DNA of 64,000 nt, from positions 1-64,000 of the forward strand of contig NZ_CP120363.1 in NCBI RefSeq assembly GCF_029457495.1, given 5' to 3'. Below, in pieces: positions 33,789-41,378 of this stretch (positions within the stretch are counted from its first letter, which is position 1; each line of letters starts with the position of its first letter). The stretch is from Chelativorans sp. AA-79 (GTDB lineage Bacteria > Pseudomonadota > Alphaproteobacteria > Rhizobiales > Rhizobiaceae). A program made the translations under genes and the position numbers. The notes below the pieces were generated by a model, which was given only the letters and a program-made list of their open reading frames with translations, searched no databases and was not told the origin of the DNA.

Positions 33789-34041
33789 GACACGAACGTC
33801 CAGAGCAATAGCACGATAATGACGGGGCCGATGGATGCAAGTCCGAGAAGCCCAAATCCGTCCGATACTGATGAGCGATCGGCAAGAACGCCGCTCAGCC
33901 CCAACGCGAGAGCGATGATAATGGGGGCGGAAAGTATTCCGGTCGTAACGCTGCCGGCGTCGAAGGCGAGCGGTACGATCATCGTCGGCGCAGCAAGAGC
34001 CAGGAGGACGACGAGTCCGTAGGCGATTGTCAGCAGTACGC
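33785..34041 (-). pseudogene. Truncated first DUF1538 gene (C-terminal part)
   Basis: Only about 85 C-terminal residues remain, with hydrophobic helices LLTIAYGLVVLLALAAPTMI and PIIIALALGLSGVLADRS and the motif SDGFGLLGLASIGPVIIVLL. Upstream of about 34041 the reading frame changes from membrane-like to unrelated sequence that belongs, on the other strand, to an IS66 accessory gene. The gene was cut at its 5' side by the IS66 remnant. It would have been the first gene of the DUF1538-PII operon, and its promoter is lost with it. Confidence 0.7.
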
Positions 34042-34323
34042 TTTGTCCCCGCAGCAACTGTTCACCTGGCGTCGGGCCGCTCGCCAGCCGGCGGCCGAGA
34101 GGGCGGCGATGCCGGAATCGTTGTTCGTGCCGGCAGTGGTGGCGGCTCCGATGCCGGAACCGGCGGCGAAGCTGCCGCCACGAAAGCGGAAAGCCGCTCG
34201 TGACGCCGGCGTGATCGAGCTCGAGATCGACGGCGTCGCCATGCGGGTTGGCCGTGGTGCTGATTCCAAGACGGTCGCGGCGGTGATCCGTGCGTTGAAG
34301 GCGACGTCGTGATCGGGCCGACG
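34042..34323 (+). mobile_element. IS66-family remnant (end of tnpA, start of tnpB)
   Basis: A fragment of an IS66-type element. The rightward frame SPQQLFTWRRAARQPAAERA to VAAVIRALKATS is the last about 90 residues of TnpA; a GTG at 34310, overlapping the tnpA stop region, begins a TnpB-like peptide (VIGPT) that stops matching after five codons at about 34323. The left edge truncates the DUF1538 gene. No inverted repeats were found. A C-terminal piece of IS66 TnpC in the same orientation lies at 48365-48585. Confidence 0.7.
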
Positions 34324-34369
34324 AGACGGCCATCGGCGATAGTCTTGAGGTGGGACCAGGATCGGCTGC

Positions 34370-34831
34370 TCATGGCGCAACCTCCCCGACCAGAACCTGA
34401 ACCGCTACGGCAAGCGGACCATCGTCATCGTCGTCGTCGTCGACCAGGTCATCATCGACGAATTGGTCGTCACCATCGTCATCGCCATAATCACCGTCTT
34501 CGCGATAGGACATATCGCATTCGATGATCAGCTCTTCCTCGTCCTCGAAAGGACGGACATAGACGGTGCCATATCCGCCCTCATTATTGACCCAGTCGCC
34601 TTCTGGCGCATCGGCGACGATGTTTTCAAGCAGTTCAGGCAAGTGCCGGATCTCGCCGCGATCGCCGATAAAGATCGGGACATCCGGCAGATCATGCGCC
34701 AGCGGATCGTCCCTATAGGTGACGCGTTCAAGCGTCGTTTCACCGGAATCGCCGCCGCCACTGAGCGAATATTCGATCTCGGTGATCTGGAGGGCGCGCA
34801 GGATCGCACCCAGCCGCTCCGCCATTTCCAT
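34370..34831 (-). CDS. Acidic hypothetical protein, DUF6878-like
   Basis: A 153-residue protein with a folded N-terminal part and an extremely acidic C-terminal part that includes a run of seven Asp (about residues 132-138), encoded by GAC/GAT repeats. The N-terminal part has YSLSGGGDSGETTLERVTYR (about residues 21-40) and DWVNNEGGYGTVYVRP (about 80-95), patterns also found in the DUF6878 protein at 9639-10127, so the two are probably distant relatives. The function is unknown. The start at 34831 (ATG) is preferred; a GTG at 34873 would add 14 residues. It is the last gene before the IS66 remnant, which lies 46 bases downstream. Confidence 0.55.
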   Translation of the reverse strand: MEMAERLGAILRALQITEIEYSLSGGGDSGETTLERVTYRDDPLAHDLPDVPIFIGDRGEIRHLPELLENIVADAPEGDWVNNEGGYGTVYVRPFEDEEELIIECDMSYREDGDYGDDDGDDQFVDDDLVDDDDDDDGPLAVAVQVLVGEVAP

Positions 34832-34981
34832 TGTCTTGCCCTTCCCTTGGGTGTTGAACACACCTTCGGGCACGCCGCCTCTCCGCCCGGGCGGGTCAGG
34901 GGCCGGCTTTAGCCGGGCGAAGCTTCACCCTTGAGGCGACCGGCGGGCATGCGGCATGCGGGTCTCTTTCTCCGCTCTTTA

Positions 34982-35743
34982 TTATCCTTTCCTCACCTGC
35001 TCGCGCAGGGCATCGTTCCAATCGTCGGCCGGCGGGATCAGCCGCAGCCAGTCGCAGCCAGTCTCCTCGGCAAGGTCTCGCAGCCGTTCAGCAAACACGG
35101 CGCCTTGGGCATTGGCATCGGTCGCCGCCTCGGTCACGCAAAGACGAAGAGCATCCGGGCGACCGAGACGGAACAGGACCTTCGCGCCACCGGATGCAAA
35201 GCCGCGCCAATCGGGTCCGCGCTCCTCCCAGCCGGTCACGGCCCCGTCGATATTGGTATGCGCCGCCCACATGCTGCCATGCGGACCCTCCCGCAGCATA
35301 TTGGTGGAGTTGGCGATACGGATGATCCGCTCGGGTAGACCGCGATCCCCGGCGAGATAACGCCAGGTGGCCGAGCCCTTCCATGGCTTTCGCCGGGTCT
35401 TCCAACGTTCGGCAATGGAGATATCCGGCTCCTGATTACGGGATTCCCGCTTCCAGATGGGTTGCGCGGGCACGATGCCGACAAGGGCGGCAACCTCGTG
35501 CATAGCTTCGGCGAAGCGCACTCCCTGCAGATGTTCGACCAAATTGAACACGTCACCCTTGTCGTCGCCGAGCGGGTCGAACCAGCCTTTACCGTCATGA
35601 ATGACAATGATGATCTCAGCGCCGCGACGATACTTCATCGCCCTGCGTGTGCTTTCCTTGAGATCGAGCGCAAATCCCTCCTGCTCCAGCACCGCGCTGC
35701 AGGGCACTTTCTCTCTCAAATCTTCCAGATCTGCTTTTTCCAT
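34982..35743 (-). CDS. DUF3991/toprim-type protein with internal deletion
   Basis: A 253-residue member of the plasmid primase-like DUF3991/toprim group. The N-terminal zinc-free primase-like part (VPCSAVLEQEGFALDLKEST, DDKGDVFNLVEHLQG) and the central DUF3991 part (WRYLAGDRGLPERIIRIANS) are complete. In the C-terminal toprim region the Glu motif LCVTEA is followed at once by TDANAQGAVFAERL; in relatives about 50 residues separate these two motifs and include the STGGGW-like strand. An in-frame deletion seems to have removed the middle of the catalytic domain, so activity is doubtful. The start at 35743 is an internal ATG chosen by homology; the upstream frame to 35848 is low-complexity. Confidence 0.7.
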   Translation of the reverse strand: MEKADLEDLREKVPCSAVLEQEGFALDLKESTRRAMKYRRGAEIIIVIHDGKGWFDPLGDDKGDVFNLVEHLQGVRFAEAMHEVAALVGIVPAQPIWKRESRNQEPDISIAERWKTRRKPWKGSATWRYLAGDRGLPERIIRIANSTNMLREGPHGSMWAAHTNIDGAVTGWEERGPDWRGFASGGAKVLFRLGRPDALRLCVTEAATDANAQGAVFAERLRDLAEETGCDWLRLIPPADDWNDALREQVRKG

Positions 35744-35943
35744 TCTTCGCGCCTGCACTGCCCTTGCTCCTTTTACCCGATTCCCGCTCCCGATCCTTTC
35801 GGGGGCAGATACCGGAGGCCGCGAAGAGCAAGGCGGGCAAGGGCGCAACGGTCAACCCGGCATTTCAGAGGGGGTCAGCAGGGTCGGGACTGCAGCGGCG
35901 AAGCTTCCCTTGCCGGCCGCCGCGCGCAAGCGGCACGGGACCT

Positions 35944-36216
35944 TCAGCGGCTCCGGCGCTTTTGCTCGGACACGATCTCGCGCAGCGTTACGATATTCAT
36001 CTCAACCTGGGGCGAAATCCGGGCCACTTCGGCCGCGACCTTGGCCCAGTGATAAAATTCAGCTTTCTCGCCACGTACTCGGGCCCGGGTCGCACGGCGC
36101 TGCGCCTCGTAATAGGCGCCAAGTTCTTCGGCAACGAGAAGGCGGCACGCGTCATCTTGCCAGCGGCGGCGTAGCGCGCGACGATCATCGACCCAGCGTG
36201 CGAATGCTGCGAACAT
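35944..36216 (-). CDS. Small hypothetical protein, 90 aa
   Basis: A 90-residue basic helical protein (MFAAFARWVDDRRALRRRWQ, then LLVAEELGAYYEAQRRATRA and FYHWAKVAAEVARISPQ). It is of a type I have met on rhizobial mobile elements beside toprim proteins, without a firm family name. AAGGAAGG precedes the start at 36216 with good spacing. It is leftward and lies 200 bases upstream of the toprim gene, so the two are likely in one transcript. The high Arg content suggests nucleic-acid contact, but this is only inference. Confidence 0.55.
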   Translation of the reverse strand: MFAAFARWVDDRRALRRRWQDDACRLLVAEELGAYYEAQRRATRARVRGEKAEFYHWAKVAAEVARISPQVEMNIVTLREIVSEQKRRSR

Positions 36217-36389
36217 GAACGCCTTCCTTCGCATCACGGCCGGGGTTCCTCTCGACGAAGGCCTGCCGAAACTTCGGCTCTGCCAACTGCCGGCCCGTAA
36301 GGCAGGACCATATTCAATTATTGTGTTGCAAAGCTGCAATCCATTAAGTGGCCATGCAGCAATCGTGTTGGTGAAAAGAGGCATTAAAC

Positions 36390-36863
36390 GTGAGCGAAAC
36401 CCCCATCGATGGATCTGACAGGCTAATCGAGCTGACCGCAGATGTCGTTTCGGCCTAAGTGTCGAACAATCCTGTACCTGTCGCCGAATTGCCCGGCTTG
36501 ATCTCCAGGGTGTATACGAGCCTGCTGCAGCAGACCGATGTCCCCACGGAAGTCGTATCAGAATCCAAAAAGCCCGCAGTCCCAATCAAGAAGTCGGTGA
36601 CGCCGGACTACATCGTCTGTCTCGAGGACGGAAAACAGTTCAAATCCCTGAAGCGCCACTTGTCGACCCACCATGGCCTCACCCCGGACGAATATCGTGT
36701 GAAATGGGGCCTGCCGGCAGACTATCCGCTGGTCGCGCCAAACTACGCCGCAGCGCGTTCCGCACTGGCAAAATCGATGGGATTAGGACGCAAGCCAAAG
36801 CCCGTCGAAGAACCGCCAGCGGCTCCTGCCAGACGGAAGAGACTCGGCCTCAAATTCTCATAG
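36390..36863 (+). pseudogene. mucR-like gene with an in-frame nonsense codon
   Basis: Read through, this encodes a 157-codon MucR/Ros-type regulator. From GTG 36390 it starts SETPIDGSDRLIELTADVVS, the usual MucR N terminus, but codon 23 is TAA (36456-36458) where relatives have Tyr (SAYVSNN). The frame resumes at GTG 36459 with [18 protein letters not shown], so restart could give a 134-residue protein. The zinc-finger region [20 protein letters not shown] keeps one Cys, an Asp and two His (C-x2-D type), as in Mesorhizobium homologues, and [14 protein letters not shown] follows. Whether the restarted product works is unknown; the lost residues belong to the oligomerisation domain in characterised MucR. 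Confidence 0.75.
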
Positions 36864-37211
36864 GGCCTCTTTCGACCGTTCCCAGGTTGCACCGGAACAA
36901 CTCGCCGCCCCATTTGCGCGATTCAATAGATGCCGTCCTGAATGCACCGGCGCTTCTCCATCGCGAACGGTGAGCAGGGTCAACGGCAGTTCGAAGAACA
37001 GACCACCGATGACCCGCACCACTACGGCACCGATGACGAATGTCAGATTCTGAAGGGCAATCCCAGCCGTGCGGCAGGAAGGCCGGTGCGCATCGGGGTC
37101 TTCACGTCATCTCCTAGTAAAGAGCTGCCCTCTCGCGGTTCGGTGCGGGAGGGCAAGCAGGAACACCGTTCATGGATGTTGTCGCCGCAAGTCACTGCTT
37201 GCGCAACGGCG
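36864..37211. other. Gene-poor stretch between mucR-like and cupin genes
   Basis: No convincing gene. On the minus strand a GTG at about 37104 could start a short peptide (MKTPMRTGLPAARLG) that in the next frame continues as a hydrophobic stretch, ALQNLTFVIGAVVVRVIGG, so a small decayed membrane-protein gene is possible. The long rightward frame across 36942-37646 is the antisense of the cupin gene. Confidence 0.3.
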
Positions 37212-37607
37212 TTATTCGGTGGTCTTGCCGTCGAAGTGTTCATGCGCGGCGTCGGCTTCAGCCTTGGTTGGATGAACGACACCGTCGACGTGCTCGGGAG
37301 GGCTGTAGATCGTATAAAGCTTCAGCGGCTCATTCCCGGTGTTTTTGACGTTATGCCGCGCACCGGCCGGTACGATCATGGCCATATCGGCCCTGATCCT
37401 GCTCACATTGCCGTCGATCAGGATTTCGCCTTCGCCGTCCTCGACACGGAAGAACTGATCGCCGTCGTCGTGAACCTCTTCGCCGATCTCCTCGCCGGGC
37501 TGAAGCGCCATCAGCACGAGCTGCATATTTCTTGCCGTATAAAGAACACGGCGAAAATCCGTGTTTCCTTCGGTCAGTTCCTCGATGTCATCAACAAATC
37601 CACGCAT
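37212..37607 (-). CDS. Cupin-domain protein
   Basis: A 131-residue single-domain cupin. The two cupin motifs are visible as GEEIGEEVHDDGDQFFRVEDGEGEI (about residues 40-64, with Glu and His ligands) and MAMIVPAGARHNVKNTG (about 77-93, with the second-motif His). It ends in a PEHVDGVVHPTKAEADAAH tail typical of small stress-related cupins. The substrate or ligand is unknown; many relatives bind a metal and act in stress or sugar metabolism. The start at 37607 is preferred over 37619 because GGAG lies seven bases upstream. It is leftward, alone, at the edge of the metal-resistance segment. Confidence 0.8.
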   Translation of the reverse strand: MRGFVDDIEELTEGNTDFRRVLYTARNMQLVLMALQPGEEIGEEVHDDGDQFFRVEDGEGEILIDGNVSRIRADMAMIVPAGARHNVKNTGNEPLKLYTIYSPPEHVDGVVHPTKAEADAAHEHFDGKTTE

Positions 37608-37628
37608 GATATGCTCCATTTCATTGGT

Positions 37629-37949
37629 TTATTGCAAAAATGTTAGCTCGTCGTTGATCTCACTCAAGTCTCCCCATAAGACTTTCGCATATGGTCGTGT
37701 CGCCGATGCGACTTTGGTAAGAGTATCCTCAAGCTGTCCTTCCAGCAGCGGCGCGTCCACATCAAAGCATCCGCCAGGGAATCGAGACTTGTCGACCTGT
37801 GCATTTACGCACGGAAATCCCTTTGGTTTAGGCGGCAATTCCACCACAGCTCCCCATGTGGTCGCCCGACGAACCAGAACCAAGGCAGCGGCCTGTGCAT
37901 TCATGCAAGCCTGGCTTGCCGGTTTCACCAATCGCAATGCGGGGTCCAA
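37629..37949 (-). CDS. Doubtful hypothetical protein, 106 aa
   Basis: A leftward open frame of 106 codons directly upstream of the cupin gene, with only a TTG start at 37949. The sequence (for example LVLVRRATTWGAVVELPPKP and DTLTKVASATRPYAKVLWGD) is protein-like, with balanced composition, but I do not recognise it and the Shine-Dalgarno is poor. It could be a remnant of a gene cut at its 5' end near 37950, where the rightward metal genes begin. It could equally be a chance frame. Confidence 0.3.
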   Translation of the reverse strand: MDPALRLVKPASQACMNAQAAALVLVRRATTWGAVVELPPKPKGFPCVNAQVDKSRFPGGCFDVDAPLLEGQLEDTLTKVASATRPYAKVLWGDLSEINDELTFLQ

Positions 37950-38006
37950 CCCTTAGATCAATGAGGCAGGGGACACCCCTTCCCCACTATCGAAAGGAAC
38001 CCGATC

Positions 38007-38228
38007 ATGACCCAGAAAACCATCCTTCGCAGCGATGAGCTTTCCTGCCCCTCCTGCGTACCCAAGATCGAGAAGGCGCTCAACGCCCTTCCCGGTGTGG
38101 CAAAGGCCGAGGTGCGCTTCAACACCGGCAAGATCGAGGTCGAGCACGACCCCGCGCAATCGAGCGTTGAAGCGCTGGTCGAGGCAGTGCGTGGAACCGG
38201 CTACGAGGCGCGGCCTGCCGCCTTTTGA
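38007..38228 (+). CDS. Heavy-metal-associated (HMA) domain protein
   Basis: A 73-residue single HMA domain, the fold of copper chaperones such as CopZ. The metal-binding motif is LSCPSCVPKIEKAL (CxxC at residues 14-17), with PS between the two Cys, followed by the typical VAKAEVRFNTGKIEVEHDP. It lacks the usual Met before the first Cys (Leu-Ser instead), which may alter metal preference. AAAGGA precedes the start. The P-type ATPase gene follows after 86 bases; that ATPase has no HMA domain of its own, so the small protein may deliver metal to it in trans. Confidence 0.85.
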   Translation: MTQKTILRSDELSCPSCVPKIEKALNALPGVAKAEVRFNTGKIEVEHDPAQSSVEALVEAVRGTGYEARPAAF

Positions 38229-38314
38229 TCGGCACTCCGCCTTTTTCGCCGCGCCGCGTGCCGGCGCGGCAGGCACGCTTTTCCGACATGGATGAAGATG
38301 AAAGGAGCGAGGAG

Positions 38315-40264
38315 ATGAGCAATCTTGTCAGCAGGATCAAGAGCGCCTTCGTGCATCCGGCACGGCGGCGTTTCTGGCTGACGGTCGGCAGCGGCGGGTT
38401 GATCGCGGCCGGTCTTCTGGCGCGCTACGGCTTCGGCATGGTCGAGGCATGGACCGCGCTGATGGTCGCGGCCGCATTTCTTGCCGGCTCCGACATCGCG
38501 ATCCGTGCCTGGCGCTCGCTGCGTGTAAAGCATTTCAGCATCGAATTGCTCGTCACCGTCGCGGCGGTCGGCGCGCTCATTATTGGCGAAGTCTGGGAGT
38601 CGGCGGCCGTCACCTTCCTGTTCATGTTCGGCGGCTGGCTGGAGGCGCGCACCATGGGGCAGACCCGTGGCGCGCTGAAGGCATTGCTTGATGCCGCGCC
38701 CGCCACCGCGACCGTGCTGCGCGACGGCGATCCCGTCGAGGTGCCGGCGCATATGGTCCAGCTTGGCGAGACCGTGCTGGTCAGGGCCGGTCAACGCATC
38801 CCGGTGGATGGTGAAGTAACCGAAGGCACCGCCGCCGTCAGCGAGGCGGCGATTACCGGTGAGCCGATGCCGGCCGAGAAAGCGCCTGGCAGCCACGTCC
38901 ATGCAGGAACGATCGCCGAGAACGGGTTGCTGCGCATCCGCGCCACCAATGTCGGCGCCGACACCACCCTTGCCCGCATTATTCAGCGCGTCGAGGAAGC
39001 GCAGGAGGAAAAGGCCCCGAGCCAGCGCATGATCGAGCGCTTTGCGCAATGGTATACGCCGTCGATCATCGGGCTCGCGGTCGCCGCCTTCGCGGTGACG
39101 CAGGACATCCGCCTGGCGCTGACGCTGCTGGTCGTCGGTTGCCCCGGCGCGCTGGTCATCTCGACGCCGGTCTCCATCGTCGCCGGCATCGGCCGGGCGG
39201 CGCGCAGCGGCATCCTGATCAAGGGCGGCCAGCATCTGGAAAGTGCGGGCCGCATCGATACGCTGGCGCTCGACAAGACCGGCACGCTGACGGAAGGCAA
39301 GCCGCAGCTCGCCTCTATCGTCGCGCTCGGCGGCATTGCCGAGGCCGAGTTGCTGCATCTGGCTGCGACCGCCGAGACCGGATCGACCCATCCGCTCGGC
39401 CGTCCGATCGTCGAGGCCGGCCGCAAGCAGGGGCCGCTTTCCACGCTCGAATCGCTGGAGGAACATGCCGGCATGGGCCTGAGCGCCCGCATCGACGGCC
39501 GCATCATCGCCGCCGGCAACCGGCGCCTCATGGACACGCTCGGCATTGCGCTGGGCCAGGAGGGCGAAGCCGCTCTGGACCGTCTGCTGTCCAATGGCCA
39601 GACGCCGATCCTGGTGGCGCGTGACGGGCAGTTGATCGGGATGCTGGGCATGTCCGACATGGCCCGTGAAGGCGCGGCGGAAGCCATCACCCGGCTGCGT
39701 AACATCGGCATAGGCCGTGTGGTCATGCTGACCGGCGACCAGCATGGCGCAGCCGAAGCCATCGCCCGCGAGGTCGGTATCGACGAGGTCCATGCCGGGC
39801 TGATGCCCGAGGACAAGCTGGAACTGATCCGGAAGATGAAGGCGGATGGCGCGCATGTCGCCATGGTCGGCGACGGCATCAACGATGCCCCCGCTCTTGC
39901 CGCCGCCGACACCTCGATCGCCATGGGCGCCGCCGGCAGCGACGTCGCCATCGAGACCGCCGACATCACGCTCCTGAAAGACGATCTCGGCAAGATCCCC
40001 GAGGCGATGGCGATCTCGCGCGCAACGCTGGGCAATATGCGCCAGAACCTCGTCATCGCACTGGTGACGGTGGCCGGACTGCTGGCGGGCGTGTTCTCCG
40101 GCAATGTCCATATGGCCGGCGGCATGCTGGTCCACCAACTTTCGGTGCTGATCGTCATCGCCAACGGCATGCGCCTTCTGCGCATGCCGAAGACGACCGC
40201 ACCCGGCGGGAGGGCCTCAAAGGTCGCCACCGCCCGGCCCGCAACTGTGGCCGCGCGAGGCTGA
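38315..40264 (+). CDS. Heavy-metal P1B-type ATPase with CPG motif
   Basis: A 649-residue metal-translocating P-type ATPase. Visible are the phosphorylation loop [12 protein letters not shown], the TGEPMPAEK motif of the actuator domain, the [16 protein letters not shown] hinge and several membrane helices. The transmembrane metal motif is GCPGALVIS (CPG) instead of the CPC of copper and zinc exporters, so its metal cannot be predicted. There is no N-terminal HMA or His-rich domain; the HMA protein just upstream may serve in trans. The start at 38315 has AAAGGAGCGAGGAG upstream; 38288 is an alternative. Confidence 0.88.
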   Translation: MSNLVSRIKSAFVHPARRRFWLTVGSGGLIAAGLLARYGFGMVEAWTALMVAAAFLAGSDIAIRAWRSLRVKHFSIELLVTVAAVGALIIGEVWESAAVTFLFMFGGWLEARTMGQTRGALKALLDAAPATATVLRDGDPVEVPAHMVQLGETVLVRAGQRIPVDGEVTEGTAAVSEAAITGEPMPAEKAPGSHVHAGTIAENGLLRIRATNVGADTTLARIIQRVEEAQEEKAPSQRMIERFAQWYTPSIIGLAVAAFAVTQDIRLALTLLVVGCPGALVISTPVSIVAGIGRAARSGILIKGGQHLESAGRIDTLALDKTGTLTEGKPQLASIVALGGIAEAELLHLAATAETGSTHPLGRPIVEAGRKQGPLSTLESLEEHAGMGLSARIDGRIIAAGNRRLMDTLGIALGQEGEAALDRLLSNGQTPILVARDGQLIGMLGMSDMAREGAAEAITRLRNIGIGRVVMLTGDQHGAAEAIAREVGIDEVHAGLMPEDKLELIRKMKADGAHVAMVGDGINDAPALAAADTSIAMGAAGSDVAIETADITLLKDDLGKIPEAMAISRATLGNMRQNLVIALVTVAGLLAGVFSGNVHMAGGMLVHQLSVLIVIANGMRLLRMPKTTAPGGRASKVATARPATVAARG

Positions 40265-40356
40265 AGCCTCCTCGCAGACCCCGCAGCGATGCGGAGTCTG
40301 TTGTTTTTGCGACGTCAACCCTGTCTCATCGCTCGCATTTGTCGGAAAGGATCGAC

Positions 40357-41001
40357 ATGAATGCCAGGACCGCCCCATGGAACGACGTTTTCGACTTCTG
40401 GTTTCCCGAAGGCCGCTCCTCACAGATAAAGGCTGAAACTCACCGCGATCACTGGTCGTGGCGGCTGCACGGCGGAGCGGATGACATGATCGTCGAGCGC
40501 TTCGCCGACCTCACGAGAAGCGCAGCTTCAGGCGATCTCGACGACTGGACCAGCGACCCCGAAGGCAGGCTGGCGCTAATCATCGTGCTCGACCAGTTCT
40601 CGCGCTCGCTCTGGCGCAACACACAGCGCGCATTCGCGCAGGACCCTGCCGCGCTGTCGCTGGCGATGGAGGGGTTTTCGAACGGCCACTACGCATCGCT
40701 GGACATGCCCTGGTTCAGAATCGTCTACAGTCAGCCCCTTGGCCATTGCGAAGGCCCGGATCACCTCGCGCGCATCGACCTGCTCATCAGGCTTCGCGAA
40801 GAGATAGCGGCGGAAGCGTCCGCTTCCCTTCAACCGATATACCAGTCGCTGGTGGATCAGGCTGGCGACGTACGCAAGGTCATCGCCGCTTTCGACCGTC
40901 ATCCGCACCGCAATAACGTCCTCGGCCGAGAATCGACGCCGGCGGAAGAAGCTTACATCGCCGGAAGGGATTTCCCGCACGAAAGGGCGTTTCAGGCGTG
41001 A
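40357..41001 (+). CDS. DUF924 family protein
   Basis: A 214-residue DUF924 protein, a TPR-like helical family found in bacteria and plants, of unknown function. Typical segments are DVFDFWFPEGRSSQI near the N terminus, LIIVLDQFSRSLWRNTQRAF (about residues 69-88) and the C-terminal VIAAFDRHPHRNNVLGRESTPAEEAY. The start at 40357 has GGAAAGG upstream and is preferred over 40339. It lies 92 bases after the P-type ATPase gene and 96 before the haem-protein gene, so it is likely part of the same rightward transcript, but it is not known as a metal-resistance factor. Confidence 0.85.
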   Translation: MNARTAPWNDVFDFWFPEGRSSQIKAETHRDHWSWRLHGGADDMIVERFADLTRSAASGDLDDWTSDPEGRLALIIVLDQFSRSLWRNTQRAFAQDPAALSLAMEGFSNGHYASLDMPWFRIVYSQPLGHCEGPDHLARIDLLIRLREEIAAEASASLQPIYQSLVDQAGDVRKVIAAFDRHPHRNNVLGRESTPAEEAYIAGRDFPHERAFQA

Positions 41002-41097
41002 CGCCTGGAGGCGAAGCGCATCGCGGGTTGATGCTTTCGTCGGCTGCTCGGGTAGATTACGGTTGTTGCGTATTCATATTCTCTGGAAGGAAAAAAC

Positions 41098-41328
41098 ATG
41101 GCTGACATCTGGCTTCCCTCACTCAAGACAGCGACCCCGCAGGAGGGGTTCGACCTTGCCACCAAAATGGCGCGGGTCGGCGTCAAGGTCACCCAACCGT
41201 CCGCAGAAATTCGCGACAAGCTGCGCGCGGCCTACGATCAGGACACCGCGCAACTGATCGCCTCCTCACAGGTGATCGCCATCCATTTCCAGACGGTGGC
41301 GGCCGCCAACAATTACTGGCGCGACTGA
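41098..41328 (+). CDS. Hexameric tyrosine-coordinated haem protein (HTHP)
   Basis: A 76-residue HTHP-family protein. Characterised HTHP from Silicibacter pomeroyi forms a hexamer with one Tyr-ligated haem per subunit and has peroxidase and catalase activity. The family pattern is seen in WLPSLKTATPQEGFDLATKM, AEIRDKLRAAYDQDTAQLI (with the likely ligand Tyr45 in RAAYDQD) and the C-terminal IHFQTVAAANNYWRD. There is no signal peptide. GGAAGGAAAAAAC precedes the ATG. It lies between DUF924 and the convergent copper ATPase, suggesting a role in oxidative protection during metal stress. Confidence 0.88.
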   Translation: MADIWLPSLKTATPQEGFDLATKMARVGVKVTQPSAEIRDKLRAAYDQDTAQLIASSQVIAIHFQTVAAANNYWRD

Positions 41329-41378
41329 CGCCCTCGCCTACGACTGACGCCAGGGCGTCAGTCGCGTCAGCGTTTCAG

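Noticed and set aside
38201..40138. Long leftward open frame of 645 codons
   Set aside because: It is the antisense of the metal P-type ATPase gene; its composition is His/Arg/Asp-rich and typical of shadow frames in GC-rich DNA.
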